Part shown: in pieces, positions 47,380 to 58,430 of the stretch | Layout of the letters: every line of letters begins with the position of its first letter | Position numbering within the stretch: the stretch's first letter is position 1 | Source of the DNA: Didymodactylos carnosus | Taxonomy: Eukaryota > Rotifera > Eurotatoria > Philodinida > Philodinidae | DNA length: 64,000 nucleotides | Direction of reading: 5' to 3' | Assembly (NCBI GenBank): GCA_905250885.1 | Contig: CAJNOQ010000121.1 | Location: forward strand, 1-64,000 | Position numbers and translations under genes: made by a program | The notes under the pieces: model-generated | What the model was told of the DNA's origin: nothing | The model's database searches: none | The model's input: the letters and a program-made list of their open reading frames with translations, nothing else

Positions 47380-50300
47380 ATGAAGCCAGAAGGCGGTAAC
47401 ATACAAACTGGTAATATGTATGGTAACGGTATTGACATAGATGGTTGTAATAACTCTGATAATGGTCAACTAGATATCACCTTAAGAAGCCCAGTATCTC
47501 CAAAAGGCTCGTGTTCACTTCAATCACATCAATATGTACGTCTAACAGATCAAATTCGAAAACGAATATCAAATAATGAGCGTTGGTGTTCATTAGAATT
47601 TTTTCCACCGCGTACACCCTCGGGTGCTGCTAATCTCATCGGATGGTAAGTAAAACAAATTAACTACTAAACATATTTGTTACATATTTGAGAAATGGTG
47701 CCAACTGAATCTCATGTCCCTAAACTATTCTAAATACGCGTGGATTCACTTCACAAATTCATATCAATTTGATCACAAATTCAGACTATTCATGGTCGGT
47801 TACATTGTACGCAACAAGTTTTGGATCAAGATATTCTAGAAAAAATTTCCTCCATTGTTTTGCAAAAGCATTTGTTTACGAAGTTCCTAGAGGAGACCAA
47901 GGGCTGAACGAGACTAAGAAATTTTTCTAGGGTACCCCGATTCAAACTTATTCCATACAAGGTAACCGACTATGAAGAGTCTGAATTTGCAATCAGTTTT
48001 AACCGAATACGTTTTTGTGAAACTCCTCCTGTCTTACAAAGTAGAGGAAGTTTTAGTTTATACTCAAAAACCAGGCGAATACTAGTTATTTTGATCCCCT
48101 CCTCCCCCTGCTTACACGCACTTAAAAAAAGTACCCTTACACGATCTTAAAATGGCCTTTACGCGATCTGAAAAAGACTTTACGCCATCTGAAACAGACC
48201 TTTACGCGATCTTAAACTGTGCTTTACACGGCTTAAAGTGACCATTACGCCATCTTGAGGTTATGCACATCTTTTAGAGACATTGAGTTGTAATTAGATG
48301 TGTATGTACACCATCTGAAGTCTGGCTTTACATGATTTTACAGTGCCTTTACGCGATGTTATATCGTCTGTATTTACAAGCCTTTGGATTTTTTGTGCTT
48401 ACCTTTGTTACGAGATGTTTCTTGAGCATAAAATAAACTTTCAAGTTCAAGATGATTTTAGTTTTGATCGTATGGCTATTGGACAACCACTATTTTGTGA
48501 TATTACTTGGCATCCAGCAGGTGATCCAGCGGGAGATAAAGAGACAAGTTCAATGATGATTGCTAATACAATGTTAAATTATTGTGGTATTGATACAATG
48601 CTTCATATCACATGTTATGGTGCGCGAAAAGAATCCATGATGGAATATTTAAAAAAAGCAAAAGATTTTGGTATAAGAAATATATTGGCATTACGTGGAG
48701 GTAGGTAGGATTTCTAAGAGATAAACAACACTTTATGTTTGCATCATTTTTTTTAAAATTTTTTATAGATCCTCCTCTCGGTGAAGAATGGGATCCGAAA
48801 AAGACAGATTTTCGTTACGGTGTTGATTTAGTTAAATTTATTCGTCAACATTTTCAAGATTATTTTGTCATTTGTGTAGCTGGTAAGGACGATTCATTTC
48901 AAAATTTAACGAAATAAAACTGATTATTTTTTAAATGACATTTTAAACGAAAGAAGATAAAGATTTGGGATTTTCGCGAATCGAAAGTGTCGCTTTATAT
49001 TTGTCAACAAGGTGAATAAAGAAGGTGTAAGCACTCTTAAAATGATCTCAAAACTTCAGAGTGTACAGGCTGTAGACTATTCTATATTCAACTGATAAAA
49101 AATCTGTAAAAACATTTTAGAAAAACTTGTGATTTTCTGAATAGGTTTCGTGAATAGTTTTCAATAAAACAAAGTCATTTTCAAATTTGGATCTTATAAT
49201 CACGTTTAACGGAAAAACTTCACGATATCAGAAAATTTTGCAATCATTTTAATGGATTTTGAATGAGGTATGAGCTTTTCAAAATTGAACCAAAACTCTA
49301 CGTGAAAAGATGTCTTAAGATCTCCTCTTTTCATGCACCAAAATTCTAAGTCTTTATCTTCTTTCGTTTAAAACATTATTCAAAAATAATCAATCTATTT
49401 AACTTTAACGTGGATAGTATTCTGCACGAATTGTTCTATCGACTTTGGAGTATCATACGTTTTCTTAATCGCTATAGGTTATCCACAAGGGCATCCAGAA
49501 GGCTCCTATGATGATGATTTACGTTATTTAAAAGAAAAAGTAGAGTGTGGTGCCGATTTTGTTATTACACAATTATTTTTTAAGGCTGAAACATTTCTAA
49601 AATTTGAAGCTGATTGTCGTGCTATTGGTATTAAGTGTCCAATTATACCCGGCATATTTCCAATACAGGTTAGTTTTCAAGATTTTCTCTATTTTGTCAA
49701 TACATATCTCATTATTTTAGGGTTATTCAAGTTTACGTAATATTGTTCGACTAGCAAAATTAGATGTACCAAAAGAAATTGTCGAATGTATGGAACCGAT
49801 TAAAGATAATGATGAAGCAATAAGAAATTTTGGTGTACACGCATGTTTACAATTATGTACATCATTATTAGACTCTGGTATTGTCAATGGTCTACATTTT
49901 TATACGTTAAATCGTGAATATGCCACAATACAAGTGTTGAAACAGCTTGGTTTATGGATGGAAGAACCACCATTAAGAGCATTACCATGGTTCGTCAGTT
50001 TTCTTTCGTACTTGGAAGATCATATGCTTTTTTTTAGTATTTCTACAAAATATTTAACGTTTTGCTTGTTTAACATTCGTATTATCATAAGTTAAAATTG
50101 TTTATTGCTTTTGTTTAGGAAAAAGACGACAGCAAATTATACACGTTCAAAAGAAAATGTACGTCCGATATTTTGGAGTATTCGACCAAAATCTTATGTT
50201 CATCGAACATCAAATTGGAATGAGTTTCCCAACGGACGTTGGGGACTTTCATCGGCACCGAGTTTTGGTGTTATGACTGATTATCATTTATTCTACTTAA

Positions 50301-51393
50301 AAATTGATGCAACAAAAGATGAACTACTTGAAGAATGGGGCCGAGAATTGACGAGGTAAGTTTATATTCGGGTGTAAGAGAGTCAGTTTGAATATAATCA
50401 TTTTTGATTTCAGTGAACAAGATGTTTGGAAAATGTTTGCTTGTTACATTGGCGGTGAAAAAAATCAAAATAATAAAATAGTTCGTATAACTCAATATAT
50501 CTTGTTAATTTATATACTTTTTTTAAATTATACTTCTAGATAAAACACTTTCCATGGACAGATGAGGAGTTGTCATTAGAAACAAAATTAATTCAAAATA
50601 ATCTTGTTGAATATAATCGTCGCGGTATTTTAACAATTAATTCTCAACCAGCCGTGAATGGATCACCGAGCACTGATCCTGTTGTTGGATGGGATAAGTT
50701 ACAATAATGAAAGTTTATATATGAAAGTTTGCATCTGAGAATGTATTTATTTTAGGTCTGCCAAATGGATATGTGTATCAAAAAGTATGTAGATTAACGA
50801 TTTAAACATTTGTAGATCCATATTGTGTCTCTGTTTTAGGCCTATTTGGAATTCTTTACCAGTGCGAAAAATATTCCTGCATTACGTGAAGTACTACGAA
50901 AATTTCCATCTGTAAATTATCATTTTGTTAATAAATCGGTATATACTCGTGATTGATTACCTTTTCTAATATTCAATGATATATATTTTTGACTTTATAA
51001 GGGCAATGATAATGAAGCGAATGCTGATGATGAACAACCGATTGCCGTGACATGGGGATGTTTTCCGGGAAAAGAAATTATTCAACCGACTGTTGTTGAT
51101 TCAATTAGTTTTATGATTTGGAAAGTACGTTTGAGAAATGCGTACATTGAACTTTTGTTAACCTTTTTTCTATTTAGGATGAAGCTTTTGGTTTGTGGAA
51201 TGAACGATGGGCTAAATTGTATGAACCAGAGACAAAATCACATGAAATAATTGAAACAGTGGCTAATAATTATTACTTAGTTAATCTAGTGGATAATGAT
51301 TATGTTAAAGGATCGTGTCTATGGGCGGTACTTGACGCAATGTTTGAATATCAGAAAAGTGAAGAAAATTTGACATCATCTATTGTTAGTTAA
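47380..51393 (+). CDS. MTHFR: Methylenetetrahydrofolate reductase
   Basis: Twelve exons join in phase: 47380-47645, 48462-48700, 48769-48882, 49478-49668, 49721-49989, 50119-50355, 50414-50480, 50540-50693, 50756-50784, 50840-50938, 51002-51124 and 51178-51393. They give 667 aa, against 656 in human. The N-terminal catalytic TIM barrel has [48 protein letters not shown] and PGIFPIQGYSSLR. The linker and SAM-binding regulatory domain have [56 protein letters not shown] and [14 protein letters not shown]. The flavoenzyme reduces 5,10-methylene-THF to 5-methyl-THF with NADPH for methionine synthesis, and SAM inhibits it. Introns 1 and 3 are unusually long (816 and 595 bp) and contain inverted repeats and a minisatellite. 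Intron 8 (50694-50755) appears to start with ATAAGT instead of GT; without splicing there the protein would end four codons on. Confidence 0.96.
47771..47994. repeat. Inverted-repeat element in MTHFR intron 1
   Basis: Arms of about 52-54 bp at 47771-47822 and 47941-47994 pair imperfectly: ATTCAGACTATTCATGGTCG on the left against the reverse complement ATTCAGACTCTTCATAGTCG on the right. Weaker pairing may extend outward on both sides. It is likely a small MITE. Confidence 0.7.
48122..48362. repeat. 22-bp-period minisatellite in MTHFR intron 1
   Basis: A degenerate tandem array with units like CTTTACGCGATCTGAAACAG and a spacing of about 22 bp (near 48131, 48157, 48179, 48201, 48223 and later). 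Later copies are more diverged. It ends about 100 bp before exon 2 and helps explain the intron length. Confidence 0.75.
48936..49378. repeat. MITE-like inverted repeat in MTHFR intron 3
   Basis: Terminal arms of about 38 bp at 48936-48974 and 49341-49378 pair through TTTAAACGAAAGAAGATAAA and its complement, with a few mismatches at the edges. The interior has no coding frame. The element makes up most of the 595-bp intron. Confidence 0.75.
50694..50755 (+). other. Apparent AT-AG intron of MTHFR
   Basis: Alignment needs the exon to end at TGG G (50693) and resume at GTCTGCCAAAT (50756), restoring [12 protein letters not shown] like human GWGPSGGYVFQK. The intron would then start ATAAGTT and end TTTTAG. 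All other donors in the window begin GT. A single G-to-A difference from GTAAGTT would explain it. Confidence 0.6.
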
Positions 51394-51648
51394 GTGTATT
51401 GTAGTCGCAACAGATATATTGTTTTTCAATTATTAATCCACTAAAGCAAACCATTTTTCTCGGTATCTTTAGATTATTGTTATTATTTTTGTTGTTTTCA
51501 TTCGTTTTTTTTACATCTGTTAAGTAGTCTTTCTGTTTTCAGTTCATGTTATTGGTCCGTTTTTGTACGTTTTATTGTGTTTATTAATTCATTAGAGGTT
51601 AACTGTTAATCATTCTTTATTTATCTACTCGATAATCAAAAAAGTGAA

Positions 51649-51654
51649 AATAAA
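51649..51654 (+). promoter_or_regulatory. Candidate polyadenylation signal of MTHFR
   Basis: AATAAA lies 256 bases downstream of the MTHFR stop codon. The assignment is by position only. Confidence 0.35.
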
Positions 51655-52265
51655 TATGTTGCTTTTGAAACATCAAACTTAACAGAAAGTAGTCAAATAA
51701 AAGGTTAGACGAAAAAATTAAAAAGATCGTACTATGAGGGATTTCGGAATAAGACCAAAAATCTGTCTTGCGCTGATTAGACTATTGACTATTTCTGATA
51801 GCCTCATCATCATGCGAAGCCTTGATCTATCTGAAGTATGACTCCTAAACACATATTAAATAAATACTTAGGTATGTAGAGAGAAAGAGAGAGAGAGAGA
51901 GAGCATCAAAAGTCAGTTTATTTGTTCAACTTAAATTTAATAGGTCTTAAATAGAGGAATAAGTTTTCACTTGTGTGTTAACCAATATTACTCATTTGCT
52001 GATTTAAATGATTTTGAATAATTAAAATATCGACGACAAGCAAACACTTCGATATAACTTTTGTTCCTATGCTTGCTTAAAATTCGGTGGTGCTGACAAT
52101 TTATTGATGTCGATTTTCAAAGTGAATAACTATATGTTCCAATGATAAAACTATTTTCTGGCTTTAATTTTGTTTCTCTTGAGGGGAAAAAGTCAATAAA
52201 AGAATGAATATTGCACCCTGGTATTACCAACTCATATCAACGTGAAGAAAAGAATAAATTTCAGT

Positions 52266-52473
52266 TAGAGTTGCTGAAAAGCGCTTTTTCGTATTCAGCA
52301 CACTCGATAATCCCGAAGATTTTCTATTTTTGGCGAGGGGTACTGACAAAAGTTTAAGAAAAATTTTGAAACCAATATTATTTTCCCATAAAAACTTTTC
52401 CTCGCCAAAAATAGAAAATCTTTTGGGTTATCGAGTGTGCTAAATACAAAAAAGCACTCTTCCGCGACTCTCC
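52266..52473. repeat. Foldback/MITE-like inverted repeat
   Basis: Arms of about 57 bp (52281-52338 and 52400-52456) pair closely through CACACTCGATAA and ATTTTCTATTTTTGGCGAGG and their complements, with weaker pairing outward to about 52266 and 52473. The centre is about 60 bp. It is non-coding. Confidence 0.8.
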
Positions 52474-52747
52474 ATGGACTTTATTTTCCTGTCAATGAAT
52501 AGAAATAGATGTCGCTTTTTGTTTAAGACATTCAAAATCAAAAGGAAATGAGTTATTCCCTTTAATTGATTGTTCATCCACTTTACTTTTCTAACAGAGA
52601 TTGATTGAAACGATTGAGCATCTAGTTTATTTCTTCGAAACCGCAATGAAAAATGCTAAAGATAATTTCCACCCTTATTTCGAATTAAGAATTTTTTACC
52701 GGATCAAGAGTAGAAAAAAATCTCTCATTTTAGATTTTATTTTTTAA

Positions 52748-55395
52748 ATGGACGATAATCCTGATAGTGATAAAGAAGCATCAGTAATACAATGTGTGTT
52801 ACCAAAACCAGAAAGAAGTGTTGATTTACCGCGACCTCATAATAAGCAATCAAGATTTCTTGATGTTGATGACTCGAAAGCGGGTATGATAGGATTAAAC
52901 ACAGAAAAAATCAATACAATTATTCATGAACATTCCAAAAGTAAGATGTTGTTAAATGTAAATTGAATATGGCTTTAACTATATGGATTTTTCAGATTCA
53001 AAATTTTTCAAAAATCAACAACGTCGTGAAGAAGAAAATCGTCGTCGTATTGAGAGAAAACTGGAAACTCTAAAAAATTTTACACCATTTCAAATTGAGC
53101 AAGCAGAAAAATCTGTACGTAGTAGTAAAATATCATCTAATATCAGAATCTATGACTTTTGTCTTCTATTTTAAGGTGGATAAATTTTTATTTAATTTGG
53201 AAAAAACACGTGATTTAACGCGAATATTTGTACATATTGATATGGACGCTTTTTATGCTGCTGTTGAAATGGTTCGATTTTTGAAGTTTATTCTCGATCA
53301 TTGTCTATCTTTCATTATTTTAGCGAGACGATCCATCGTTACGTGATAAGCCGATGGCCGTAGGAGGAGATGGAATGTTGGTAAGAAGAGACGTCATTTT
53401 TTTTCTATCGAATTAAAAAATCACTTTATTTTATTTAGTCAACATCAAATTATCTTGCACGTCAATTTGGAGTTCGCGCTGCAATGCCAGGCTTTATTGG
53501 ACGTCAATTATGTCCCAATCTTGTCATTGTTCCGTGTAATTTTGAAAAATATCGAATTGACAGCAGAAAAATAATGTAAGTCAAATTGAAATTTATAAAA
53601 GTGTCTAACTAAAGTATTTTTTAGGTCAATTGTAAATGAATATGATTCAAATTTTGCTAGTGCAAGTATGGATGAAGCATACGCTGATATTACAGAGCAT
53701 TTAAAAATGCGTTTAACTTTTTCGGATGAACAACGAACTTATCCTAAAGAAGTAAGTATCATTGCACATTAACCGTATGACATACTGTTCATTTTTTTAT
53801 TTCAGCCGGATTCATCAGATGAATTTATTTGTTTTGGTTTGAATGCTGAAGAAACTGTTCGTGAATTAAGACATCGAATTTATTTGGCAACACGTTTAAC
53901 TGCCAGTGCTGGTATGTACATACAACATTCAAATTAAGAGCAATATCATTTCATCTTTATTTTTAGGAATAGCTTGTAATTTAAGATTAGCAAAATTGTG
54001 TTCGGATATAAATAAACCAAATGGTCAATTTTTACTTCAGTCAGATGTTAATGTTATATTAAATTTTATTCGAATTTTACCAGTAAGAAAGATTAAAGGA
54101 ATTGGTAAAGTGACAGCAATGCATTTAGAAGCATATGGAATTGAGACTGTTGCCAATATCTATGAAAAACGTGGTATTTTAAAATTGCTTGAATATTCAA
54201 CTAGTTTTGAATTTTTGATGAGAGTTTGTTGTGGTTATGGGTCAACTGTCATTGAACATGATGATATACAAAAATCTGTTGGTCATGAAACGTAAGATTC
54301 TATTTCTATTCATCTTAAAATATTGTATCATCTTTTCTTTTTTGTAGAACGTTTACTGCAACAGATAATACATTAAAATTAATTCAGTTATGTCGTGATT
54401 TATCAAAAAAAGTTGTTGATGAACTTCTATCAGATAAAATTGTTTGTAAACGTGTAACATTAAAATTGAAAACAGCTGATTTTGAGATAATAACCCGATC
54501 AAAAACATTGTCGAATTATACTGATCAGTTGACATTAATTGAAAACGTTGCTATTCAACTATTTCAACAAGAAGTATCACATGATTTAGAATTACCAAAA
54601 TTAAGATTAATGGGTAGAAGAATTCGTGTATTGTCTAATTTAAATAATAAACTAAAACTAAGTTGTTTACTTTTCTTTTTAAGGTGTACGAGTAGCTGAT
54701 TTGAAATTTGTTGAAATAAAAAATGATCAAACTATTTTACAATATTTTCAAAAAAGACAATCGTTATCCATCGCATCAAATGAAAATGCGACATCACAAA
54801 TTATTGATGAAAATGTGGCATCACAAATTATTGATGAAAATGAAGATGTTATTGAAGATGATGATGACGATGTTGATGATGTACAACTAGATGCAACTAC
54901 GATATATATAGATAATGAAATAGTTGAAGTAAGAGATGAAGATGAATCAATAAGTACAACAATAAATTGTCCAGTTTGTCAAAAAGTGTTATGGGGAGAC
55001 AATGAAAAATTGAATAAACATATTGATCTGTGTTTAAATGGCACAATTGTTCAAACAACAATCAAAGAACAAAATGAACAACATCATCAAGAAAAAGCAG
55101 CATCAAAATCAAACAAAAGGTATATACATAATTTGAGAATTATCATTTGTATTTATTTGAAAATTTTCTCTCTACGTATATTTTATTTTCATTTCATTTT
55201 GTCTTCTTTAAATATTTCGCTTTTAGTCATTACTATTTTTCTTATTTCTTTTCTAGATATCGATCACCTAGTGGAAAAACAAAAAGTTCAGTGAAAAAAA
55301 GTTTGAAAACAACAACATCACCATTATCAACAGGAAGAAAAAATTTGACTCTAGCAATCAGTGACTATTTTCCTACGATAGAAACAAAAAAGTGA
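52748..55395 (+). CDS. POLK: DNA polymerase kappa (Y-family translesion polymerase)
   Basis: Eleven exons join in phase: 52748-52940, 52996-53114, 53176-53271, 53324-53380, 53439-53575, 53625-53751, 53806-53911, 53967-54291, 54348-54613, 54684-55119 and 55257-55395. They give 666 aa. Order: the N-clasp (GMIGLNTEKINTIIHEHSK), a palm with catalytic HIDMDAFYAAVEM and SMDEAYADIT, fingers STSNYLARQFGVRAAMPGF, thumb HhH (RKIKGIGKVTAMHLEAYGI), the PAD ending LRLMGVRVADLKF, then one C2HC UBZ finger (CPVCQKVLW..HIDLC). The tail ends LTLAISDYF, a PIP-box-like motif. Pol kappa extends primers past minor-groove lesions. Human POLK has two UBZ fingers and 870 aa; this protein has one and a shorter tail. 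A 27-bp tandem duplication lies in the acidic linker. An acceptor-like tttag ends 14 bases before the ATG. Confidence 0.97.
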
Positions 55396-56115
55396 ATAGT
55401 CTTGCTTATATTTTTTTGTACTTAGTAATGATAATATTTCAGATATTTTTATTGTGAAGGCGTATGTACATAGAAATCGAAGAATTTTGTATTTCTGAAT
55501 TAAAAACATTGGGAACATTGAAGGATAAATTCACATATCAAAAGGAAATTTTTGCTTGAAAATAATAAACAACACAGTGATAACGTGCCATAGATAAGTA
55601 GCACACATATCAATGAATTGAAAACATTTTTATCTTTTATTTACTGTAAAAATGTTTTCAGAATAGCTCTGGAATGTTCACATTAAAAAAACATTTTCTT
55701 ACGGGATAATATCATCTTATACCGAGTAAGCAGAAAATTTTATTTCATGAAATTGTTATCTCGTTATATAACTCTCTATTATCGTCTATACATAAAATGA
55801 CGCTCAAAAGTTTGAAGCACTTCGCTTTTATAATTTTTTTTTTCCAATATTATGATTGAGGAACATTCATAGAGTGATACGAGTAGCAGAAACGTCAAGA
55901 GATCATGAAAGTTGTATACGATTATCTTTTTGAAATTTTGAAAACCAGTTTTTATTTGTATGCTGGAACAAAAATTTGGTTTTCCGAAAAGCCAAAAGTT
56001 TCTATGTAATGTAACAGTTATATGATCAATCCAGAAAGCTAGGGCGAATAATTTCATTTAGAATAAGTCTCTGATCTTATGCGATGTACTGGTGGCCAAT
56101 TGGAATAAGAAACAA
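55396..56115. other. POLK 3' flank
   Basis: This stretch contains a possible AATAAA at 55564-55569, 169 bases after the POLK stop. The minus frame at 55779-56057 has no recognisable features. No repeat was recognised. Confidence 0.45.
55564..55569 (+). promoter_or_regulatory. Candidate polyadenylation signal of POLK
   Basis: AATAAA in an A-rich context, 169 bases after the stop codon. The assignment is by position only. Confidence 0.35.
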
Positions 56116-56290
56116 CAGCCCAGGAGACTGTTTCTCAAAAAAACTTAAATTCTATTCAAGTGGAAAATTTCACTTAAATAAACAGAAAATTATATTGTTT
56201 TTTTTAAGAAACACACTTAAGTAGAAAATCTGACTTAAATCAGATTTTCTACTTTTTCTAAGTTTTACTTAAGTTTTTTCTTAAGAAAGA
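56116..56290. mobile_element. Diverged ACTTAAGT-rich element
   Basis: It starts near CTGTTTCTCAAAAAAACTTA, like the termini of the better-preserved copy at 56361-56520, and ends near TTTTTTCTTAAGAAAG. ACTTAAGT/ACTTAAAT motifs recur on both sides. It is probably an older copy of the same MITE family. Confidence 0.5.
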
Positions 56291-56291
56291 G

Positions 56292-56838
56292 GGTCGTATC
56301 ACGAAAAAACTTACGTCGGGACTTAAAGTTTAAGTAAGTTTAAGACCGACTTAAGTCTGGGGGCCTGTTTCTCAAAAAAACTTAAGTTTTACTTAAGTGA
56401 GTTTCTCAAAAACACTTAAGTATAATTTCCTGTTTACTTAAGTGAAATTATTCACTTAAGTAAAACTTAAGTTTTTTCGAGAAACAGGCCGCACTTAAGT
56501 TGTTTTGAGAAACAGGCCCCGGGGACTTAAACCGTATCACAAAAAGACTTAAGTTGGCCATTTTTTTACTTTTTAAAAGTTGTTGGCAACAGTGACAAAC
56601 TTGGGACAAACCTCGCAAAATAACGAAATATTTATTCTCTAATCCTTAGAATGTCGTTTCCGTCGAATTGTATCGTTAAATGCCTGAGCTATTCGAAAAA
56701 TGCGTCAATGACTTAGGTTTTCGATCTTAACTTTAAGACTACATTTCCCATGGCTTAAGGCACCCGGTGACTTAAGTTTTTTGTAATACGGTAAAACTTA
56801 AGTCCATATTTAGACTTAAGTTTTTTTGTGATAGCAGC
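56292..56838. mobile_element. ACTTAAG-rich element interrupted by a related MITE
   Basis: The left end GTCGTATCACGAAAAAACTT pairs with the reverse complement of the right end, GCTGCTATCACAAAAAAACTT. The interior repeats ACTTAAGT, GACTTAAG and GTATCACAAAAA-type motifs. It is interrupted at 56361-56520 by a second element with different ends, so it is the older host of a nested insertion. There is no coding frame. Confidence 0.6.
56361..56520. mobile_element. Short MITE with GGGCCTGTTTCTCAAAA ends, nested
   Basis: A 160-bp element whose left end GGGCCTGTTTCTCAAAAAAA is mirrored at 56511-56520 and again internally at 56479-56490 (gagaaacaggcc). The interior is ACTTAAGT palindromes. The doubled right end suggests a second partial copy or a truncated tandem insertion. 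It sits inside the element at 56292-56838. Confidence 0.65.
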
Positions 56839-56958
56839 AGAATAAAATACAGTGAAACGTGCAGTATCGAAGAATAGTGACTGAAAAAATATGTGTTCAT
56901 TCTAACTCATACTGGTCACATATAATTGAATAGAGAGTTTTAGCTTGACAGAAAGGGG

Positions 56959-57640
56959 TTGACGGAAAACGTCGAAAGGAAAAATGTCGATAAAAAAAGA
57001 GCAAAACGTCGAAGAGGAAAATGTAGAAGAGCAAAATGCCGAAAAGGTAAACGTCATAGCGGATAATGGAAGAAGGAAAATATCGAAAGGAAAACGCCGA
57101 AAAGAAGATTTCTTTCTGTTCCTTGGAAATCACTGAAAGAGATATTTTATTAAACTACATAGAGAGAGTAGAAGAGAAATGATAGGGCCAATAGATCGTG
57201 AACTAACTTTTCGTTTATCCTGATCAAGAACGATAATCCAGCCAGTTTTGCATTAAATTCTCTATTGAGAAATCATCCATTGAATGTGTCAAATCGTTGT
57301 TGAAAAGCTACTGTATTTCCTGATTGCTCTGGGGCTGATGTCTCTGGTGCGGTGAGAGTGAGGCGATCATCGTAGCAGCCATACTGAACTTCATCATACT
57401 TTACTTTTTCGACGAGTGGCTATAATTACTACGAAGTTGGGGACATCTGATGAGAACCAATAGTAGTTCTAATGATAATAATACGTATATCTCATTCAGT
57501 GATTTTCAAGGCGTTTTCCTTCTTCCATTATCCGCTTTCGACATTTGCCTTTTCGGCATTTTGCTCTTCTACATTTTCCTCTTCGACGTTTTGCTCTTTT
57601 TTATCAACATTTTCCTTTTCGATATTTTCCGCCAAGACCG
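56959..57640. mobile_element. Foldback element with internally repetitive arms
   Basis: The left arm 56959-57098 and right arm 57510-57640 are inverted copies, and long segments such as GTCGAAGAGGAAAATGTAGA are shared exactly. Each arm is built of tandem units of about 15-18 bp of the type GTCGAAAAGGAAAAT. The middle (about 410 bp) is unique and includes CTCTGGGGCTGATGTCTCTG. Repetitive inverted arms around a unique centre are the hallmark of foldback transposons, in structure at least. No transposase is present. The Glu/Asn-rich and Phe-rich frames across the arms are by-products. Confidence 0.7.
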
Positions 57641-58430
57641 TCAGAAAACCAAAGTTTTTGTTAGTTTTCAAAACTTCTAAGAAAAGTAAAATTAATGCTT
57701 TAAAATTCATAGTTTGTGTTCAATTCCAACAACTGTGTAGTAAGTGTTGTTTTGTGCTTTCCTTTCCGTCTGTTCTATCCTAGTCTCGTTCTTAACAAAA
57801 TATATACAGCTTTTCTGTTCTGTGTATGTAGTCACTTTCTCTGAAAACGCGTGCTGATCAGCACATCGAAACTTTTTTTATCTTAGATCGATGAAAATCC
57901 GTTTCAGTCAATAGTTAGTTGTTTTTCTTCTCGAGGAAGTGTTCTGTTTCGCTCCTGAATTTTTCTTCTTGGATCGTTAGTATGTCTTCTTCAAACAGTA
58001 TATTTTGACTCAATTCTAAGATTCAAAGCTTTTGGACTGTAGTAACTTGACAGATGAAACGCAAGAAAAGATGTTTAAGGAACTTTGATAGTAAGATCAA
58101 GTTTTATGAAGACGAATTAATATCATTTGAAAATGGACGTAACATGTTTTAGTGGAATCACATTTGAAAGATATTTCTGTTTCTTTAAATTTAGTTAAGC
58201 AATGGTAGCTATCAAGTAACTGTACAGACAAGCATATTGATTGATGTAGGTTTCGTTGGCTTTTTAGAGTACCTACAACACCTTCTCGTTTCCTGAGATA
58301 TTTTAAGATTGTCATATAAGCATGTAATGAATCAGGTGCAATTCTATCTTTAGAGTGAATATCACGTCATCATCAGAAGAGAAGGCATAATCATAACATT
58401 TTCATTCATTGTTGGTTTCTGCGTCATGTT
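57641..58430. other. Gene-free stretch
   Basis: No gene, RNA or repeat was recognised here apart from the flank of the foldback element. Confidence 0.45.

Larger units (their letters stand above)
51394..52747. other. Intergenic stretch between MTHFR and POLK
   Basis: The first 260 bases are probably MTHFR 3' UTR (AATAAA at 51649-51654). A short (GA)n tract lies at 51880-51902. An inverted-repeat element lies at 52266-52473. A tctcattttag acceptor-like site ends at 52733, before the POLK ATG. Confidence 0.5.

Noticed and set aside
57450-57783. Phe/Ser-rich and Glu/Asn-rich frames
   Set aside because: They are readings of the tandem units in the right arm of the foldback element.
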